A stretch of 15,451 nucleotides of DNA. Origin: Aquificota bacterium. Its GTDB lineage: Bacteria; Aquificota; Aquificia; Aquificales; Hydrogenothermaceae. Numbering within the stretch: position 1 is the first letter of the stretch; every line of letters starts with the position of its first letter. Location of the stretch: the NCBI GenBank assembly GCA_013153235.1, contig JAADEU010000060.1, positions 1 to 15,451 on the forward strand, written 5' to 3'. Positions 13,746 to 15,451 of this stretch are shown in pieces. The notes under the pieces were generated by a model, which worked only from the letters and a program-made list of their open reading frames with translations, searched no databases and was not told the DNA's origin. Both the position numbers and the translations under genes were made by a program.

Positions 13746-14438
13746 CTACTTGAATGCGGCAAGAAGTTTGTCTGCTTTTTCTGCGATATCAATATCAAAC
13801 AGGGCTATCGTAGGCAGAAGCCATGACACCCTGAATCTCGCATCCCCATCCTTATTTTCGCCCCAGTAAGACAGGGCAACCCTTCCAAATCCTGCTTCCT
13901 TCTCAAGGTCCTTTGCACCTCTGAGAAATCTCCTTGCCACATTTGGAAGCTGTTCGTATGGAACAGGCTTTCCTTCCTGACCCCTCTGTTTTACAAGCTC
14001 AAGGGCTGTACCAACGTTTCTCAGGGCTTCTATCAGATTATGGAGTTTGTGCTTTTTGAAGTAGGCAAGAAGTATAGAGCCTGCAGGAACCCTCAGTATC
14101 TCTATATTTTCTTCTCCTTCCCTCAGTTCCCCTACCAGATATGCCCTTCCGTGTATCATCTCTATGTGGGCAAATATCTTTTTGTTTTTTGGAAGCTCAT
14201 GGATAATCTCTTCAACCTCGTAGTTGATATCCTCTTCTGTGTACTTTTCTCCGACCTCCCTCTTTCCAGCTTCAGCTGTGAAGTAGGTCGTCTCACCACC
14301 TTTTTTTCCTAAAAGAAGGTCAAATCCCCATCTTTTGAGGGATTTCAGCTTGAACTGCCTTTCCTTTTCAGGCTGTCCAAGGGTCTCAAAGACCAGAGTG
14401 TTAATTGCCTGAAGTTCTCTCAGCTGTAAGATGTCCAT
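13746..14438 (-). CDS. Unrecognised 230-aa protein heading the RAMP-prefoldin-YfdX cluster
   Basis: I do not recognise a family. The product is soluble, with no signal peptide or membrane span. It begins with a helix (LQLRELQAINTLVFETLG). It then has a mixed region with RWGFDLLLGKKGGETTYFTAEAG (37-59), a hairpin KKIFAHIEMIHGRAYLVGEL (86-105), a strand/helix VPAGSILLAYFKKHKLHNLIEALRNVGTALELV (117-149), PNVARRFLRGAKDLEKEAGFGRVALSYWG (165-193) and RFRVSWLLP near the end. The alternation of short strands and helices could suit a RAMP- or RRM-like fold, but no catalytic motif stands out. The ATG follows GAGG at 7 nt. A TTGACA box lies about 65 nt upstream. Its stop is 13 nt before the RAMP-like gene, so the two are probably cotranscribed and may act together. 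Confidence 0.8.
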   Translation of the reverse strand: MDILQLRELQAINTLVFETLGQPEKERQFKLKSLKRWGFDLLLGKKGGETTYFTAEAGKREVGEKYTEEDINYEVEEIIHELPKNKKIFAHIEMIHGRAYLVGELREGEENIEILRVPAGSILLAYFKKHKLHNLIEALRNVGTALELVKQRGQEGKPVPYEQLPNVARRFLRGAKDLEKEAGFGRVALSYWGENKDGDARFRVSWLLPTIALFDIDIAEKADKLLAAFK

Positions 14439-14481
14439 CTCCTAACCTCACTTATTATTTTTTTATTTACTGTATAAGTAC

Positions 14482-14509
14482 AATTTATTTCTAAATATAG
14501 TTTTGTCAA
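14482..14509 (-). promoter_or_regulatory. Sigma-70-like promoter for the minus-strand cluster
   Basis: On the minus strand, TTGACA (14509-14504) is followed after 16 nt by TAAATT (14487-14482), a consensus -35 with a 4-of-6 -10. Transcription would start near 14475, giving a leader of about 37 nt to the 230-aa gene. It lies in the 242-bp divergent gap shared with tpx. Confidence 0.5.
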
Positions 14510-14513
14510 GTTT

Positions 14514-14534
14514 TTTTAGTATAAAACACTAAAA
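14514..14534. promoter_or_regulatory. 7-bp inverted repeat, candidate operator between the cluster and tpx
   Basis: TTTTAGT (14514-14520) and ACTAAAA (14528-14534) are exact reverse complements with a 7-nt centre (ATAAAAC). It lies just upstream of the -35 of the minus-strand promoter and within the tpx upstream region, so a bound regulator could affect both directions. It does not match the PerR or Fur consensus. AT-rich sequence makes chance occurrence plausible. Confidence 0.35.
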
Positions 14535-14680
14535 GTAGTGAGTGAAATAGACTAAATCTTTCAGCCGGAAGGGATTTTCAAAACAGTGGGATAAATGAGA
14601 CAAATATCATAAAACTGGGATTACAAACCTATTAAAATTTTCTCAGCCTGAAAAAAGAAAAAATGAAAGGAGGTAAAAAT

Positions 14681-15184
14681 ATGGCAGTAACAGTAAATCT
14701 TAAAGGAAATCCAGTTGCACTTGCTGGACCAGAAATCAATGTTGGAGACAGAGCTCCAGAAGCTGTAGTTGTGGCTTCAGACCTGTCTGAAAAGACAATC
14801 GGTGGTGCTAAAGGAAAGCCACAACTGATTATCACTGTTCCATCACTTGACACACCTGTTTGTGAGACAGAAACAAAGAAATTCAACGAGATTGTTGCAG
14901 GTCTTGATATTGATGTAACAGTAGTATCAATGGACCTTCCATTTGCTGAAAAGAGATTCTGTGAGTCTTTCAACATTGAGAATGTAACAGTTGCTTCTGA
15001 CTTCAGATACAGAGATATGGAAAAGTACGGTGTTCTGATTGCAGAAGGAGCTCTCAAGGGTATCCTTGCAAGGGCTGTGTTTGTTGTTGATGCTGAAGGT
15101 AAAGTTGTTTACAAACAGCTAGTTCCAGAGATTACAGAAGAGCCAAACTACGACGATGTTCTCGCCTGCGTAAAATCTCTCTAA
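14681..15184 (+). CDS. tpx: Thiol peroxidase Tpx (atypical 2-Cys peroxiredoxin)
   Basis: Tpx reduces hydrogen peroxide and alkyl hydroperoxides using a peroxidatic and a resolving Cys in one chain, recycled by thioredoxin. The 167-aa product has the full family pattern: GDRAPEAVVV (22-31), the active-site loop VPSLDTPVCETET with Thr58 and peroxidatic Cys61, the resolving Cys94 in DLPFAEKRFC, DFRYRDMEKYGVLI (107-120) and Arg131 in LARAVFVVD. Cys163 near the end is an extra cysteine. The start is the ATG with AAAGGAGGT 7 nt upstream; an ATG six codons earlier sits in the SD itself and is rejected. Codon use differs from the neighbours: 8 of 9 Pro codons are CCA, which suggests high expression. 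A hairpin terminator follows. It is a single-gene unit guarding against oxidative stress. Confidence 0.96.
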   Translation: MAVTVNLKGNPVALAGPEINVGDRAPEAVVVASDLSEKTIGGAKGKPQLIITVPSLDTPVCETETKKFNEIVAGLDIDVTVVSMDLPFAEKRFCESFNIENVTVASDFRYRDMEKYGVLIAEGALKGILARAVFVVDAEGKVVYKQLVPEITEEPNYDDVLACVKSL

Positions 15185-15196
15185 ATCTATCTAAAT

Positions 15197-15212
15197 GGGG
15201 GCTCTTGCCCCC
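15197..15212 (+). terminator. Terminator hairpin after tpx
   Basis: GGGGGC-TCTT-GCCCCC forms a 6-bp all-GC stem with a tetraloop 13 nt after the tpx stop, followed by TTAACACAAATC. The T-tract is minimal. Position and stem strength make it the likely end of the tpx transcript. Confidence 0.65.
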
Positions 15213-15252
15213 TTAACACAAATCAATTTCTCCCCACCACGAATATCGTAAA

Positions 15253-15281
15253 ATTTCCCCCAGTTATGGAAAGGGGGAAAT
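15253..15281 (+). promoter_or_regulatory. 9-bp hairpin enclosing the SD of the PAS-domain gene
   Basis: ATTTCCCCC (15253-15261) is the exact reverse complement of GGGGGAAAT (15273-15281), with an 11-nt loop. The G run (15273-15277) is the only SD-like sequence for the ATG at 15285, so the stem would hide the ribosome binding site. The same geometry occurs before dnaN. Confidence 0.5.
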
Positions 15282-15284
15282 GTA

Positions 15285-15451
15285 ATGCACAGAAAATCAG
15301 TATCTCCTAAGAACATAGAGTCACCATTTAATCCAGATGAGATGTTTTTCTCAATTACAGACCTTAAAGGTATCATTTTATCGGGTAATGATGTTTTTGT
15401 CCGTGTAAGCAAATATTCCCGGGATGAGCTTGTAGGTAGCCCCCACAACAT
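15285..15451 (+). CDS. PAS-domain sensor, N-terminal fragment (Aer/PAS chemoreceptor-like)
   Basis: The window ends inside this gene after 55 codons. The product starts MHRKSVSPKNIESPFNPDEM, then FFSITDLKGIILSGNDVFVR and VSKYSRDELVGSPHN. This is the opening of a PAS domain of the Aer type, where 'TDxKGxIxxxNxxFxxxSGYSxEELIGxPHN' is the usual pattern, and such a PAS domain is often followed by a methyl-accepting chemotaxis or diguanylate cyclase module. The output domain is outside the window, so the protein could be a chemoreceptor for energy taxis or another signalling protein. The ATG is chosen because a G-rich SD lies 7 nt upstream and the reading matches the PAS pattern directly. An upstream ATG at 15266 opens a 14-codon frame that overlaps this start out of frame. 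Confidence 0.8.
   Translation, partial: MHRKSVSPKNIESPFNPDEMFFSITDLKGIILSGNDVFVRVSKYSRDELVGSPHN

Noticed and set aside
13733..13798. Upstream start extending the RAMP-like protein by 22 residues
   Set aside because: It overlaps the upstream gene by 53 nt, while the ATG at 13732 has a strong SD and begins at the family-like MEFISWTPV.
10275..14438. CRISPR array or cas gene cluster near the RAMP-like gene
   Set aside because: No regularly spaced direct repeats and no Cas1, Cas2, Cas10 or Cas6-like product are visible in any frame.
14663..14680. ATG start adding six residues to Tpx
   Set aside because: It lies directly at the AAAGGAGG that serves the ATG at 14681, and Tpx proteins start at that point.
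1..15451. tRNA, rRNA, insertion sequence or prophage elements
   Set aside because: No cloverleaf ending in a T-loop pattern, no transposase-like protein and no terminal inverted repeats flanking a gene were seen.

Overview
The window is a compact bacterial chromosome segment, about 15.4 kb, from what is most likely a thermophilic member of the Aquificota (Aquificales; a Persephonella- or Sulfurihydrogenibium-like genome is my best guess). The reasons are: Arg is written almost entirely as AGA/AGG; proteins are rich in Glu and Lys; gaps between genes are short and Shine-Dalgarno (SD) sequences strong; and typical bacterial genes (dnaN, gyrB, tpx, ubiD) sit beside archaeal-flavoured ones (a DUF1931 double-histone-fold protein like Aquifex aq_328, prefoldin, an SMC with an archaeal-looking tail). 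The genus is inferred, not shown.

Layout. (1) 1-6839, plus strand: the 3' three quarters of smc, an MglA/CvnD-type small GTPase, dnaN and gyrB. dnaN and gyrB both start with TTG, and the dnaN SD lies inside a perfect 11-bp inverted repeat. (2) 6883-7800, minus strand: a Roadblock/LC7 protein followed directly by a globin-fold sensor-like protein that has Tyr at the expected haem-ligand position. (3) 7960-10263, plus strand: an unrecognised 156-aa protein and a UbiD-family decarboxylase, probably for menaquinone, which may be translated from a leaderless transcript. (4) 10275-10808, minus strand: a four-helix membrane protein of the UPF0114/YqhA family. (5) 10884-14438, minus strand: a six-gene cluster, in order of transcription an unrecognised 230-aa protein, a RAMP-like (Csm5-like) protein, a prefoldin alpha, a very short prefoldin-beta-like protein, an exported YfdX-family protein and the DUF1931 histone-fold protein. 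(6) 14681 to the end, plus strand: thiol peroxidase tpx and the first 55 codons of a PAS-domain sensor, most like the Aer/PAS chemoreceptor type.

How the parts may work together. smc, dnaN and gyrB are chromosome maintenance genes. The GTPase downstream of smc and the Roadblock protein 4.2 kb away are the two halves of an MglA-MglB / CvnD-CvnB switch split between two transcription units. The 10884-14438 cluster is the most unusual part. It combines chaperones (prefoldin, YfdX), a nucleoid-type protein and a single CRISPR-type RAMP with no cas genes or repeat array in view. Short GC-rich hairpins with tetraloops recur at gene ends and look like this genome's terminators, although their T-tracts are weak.
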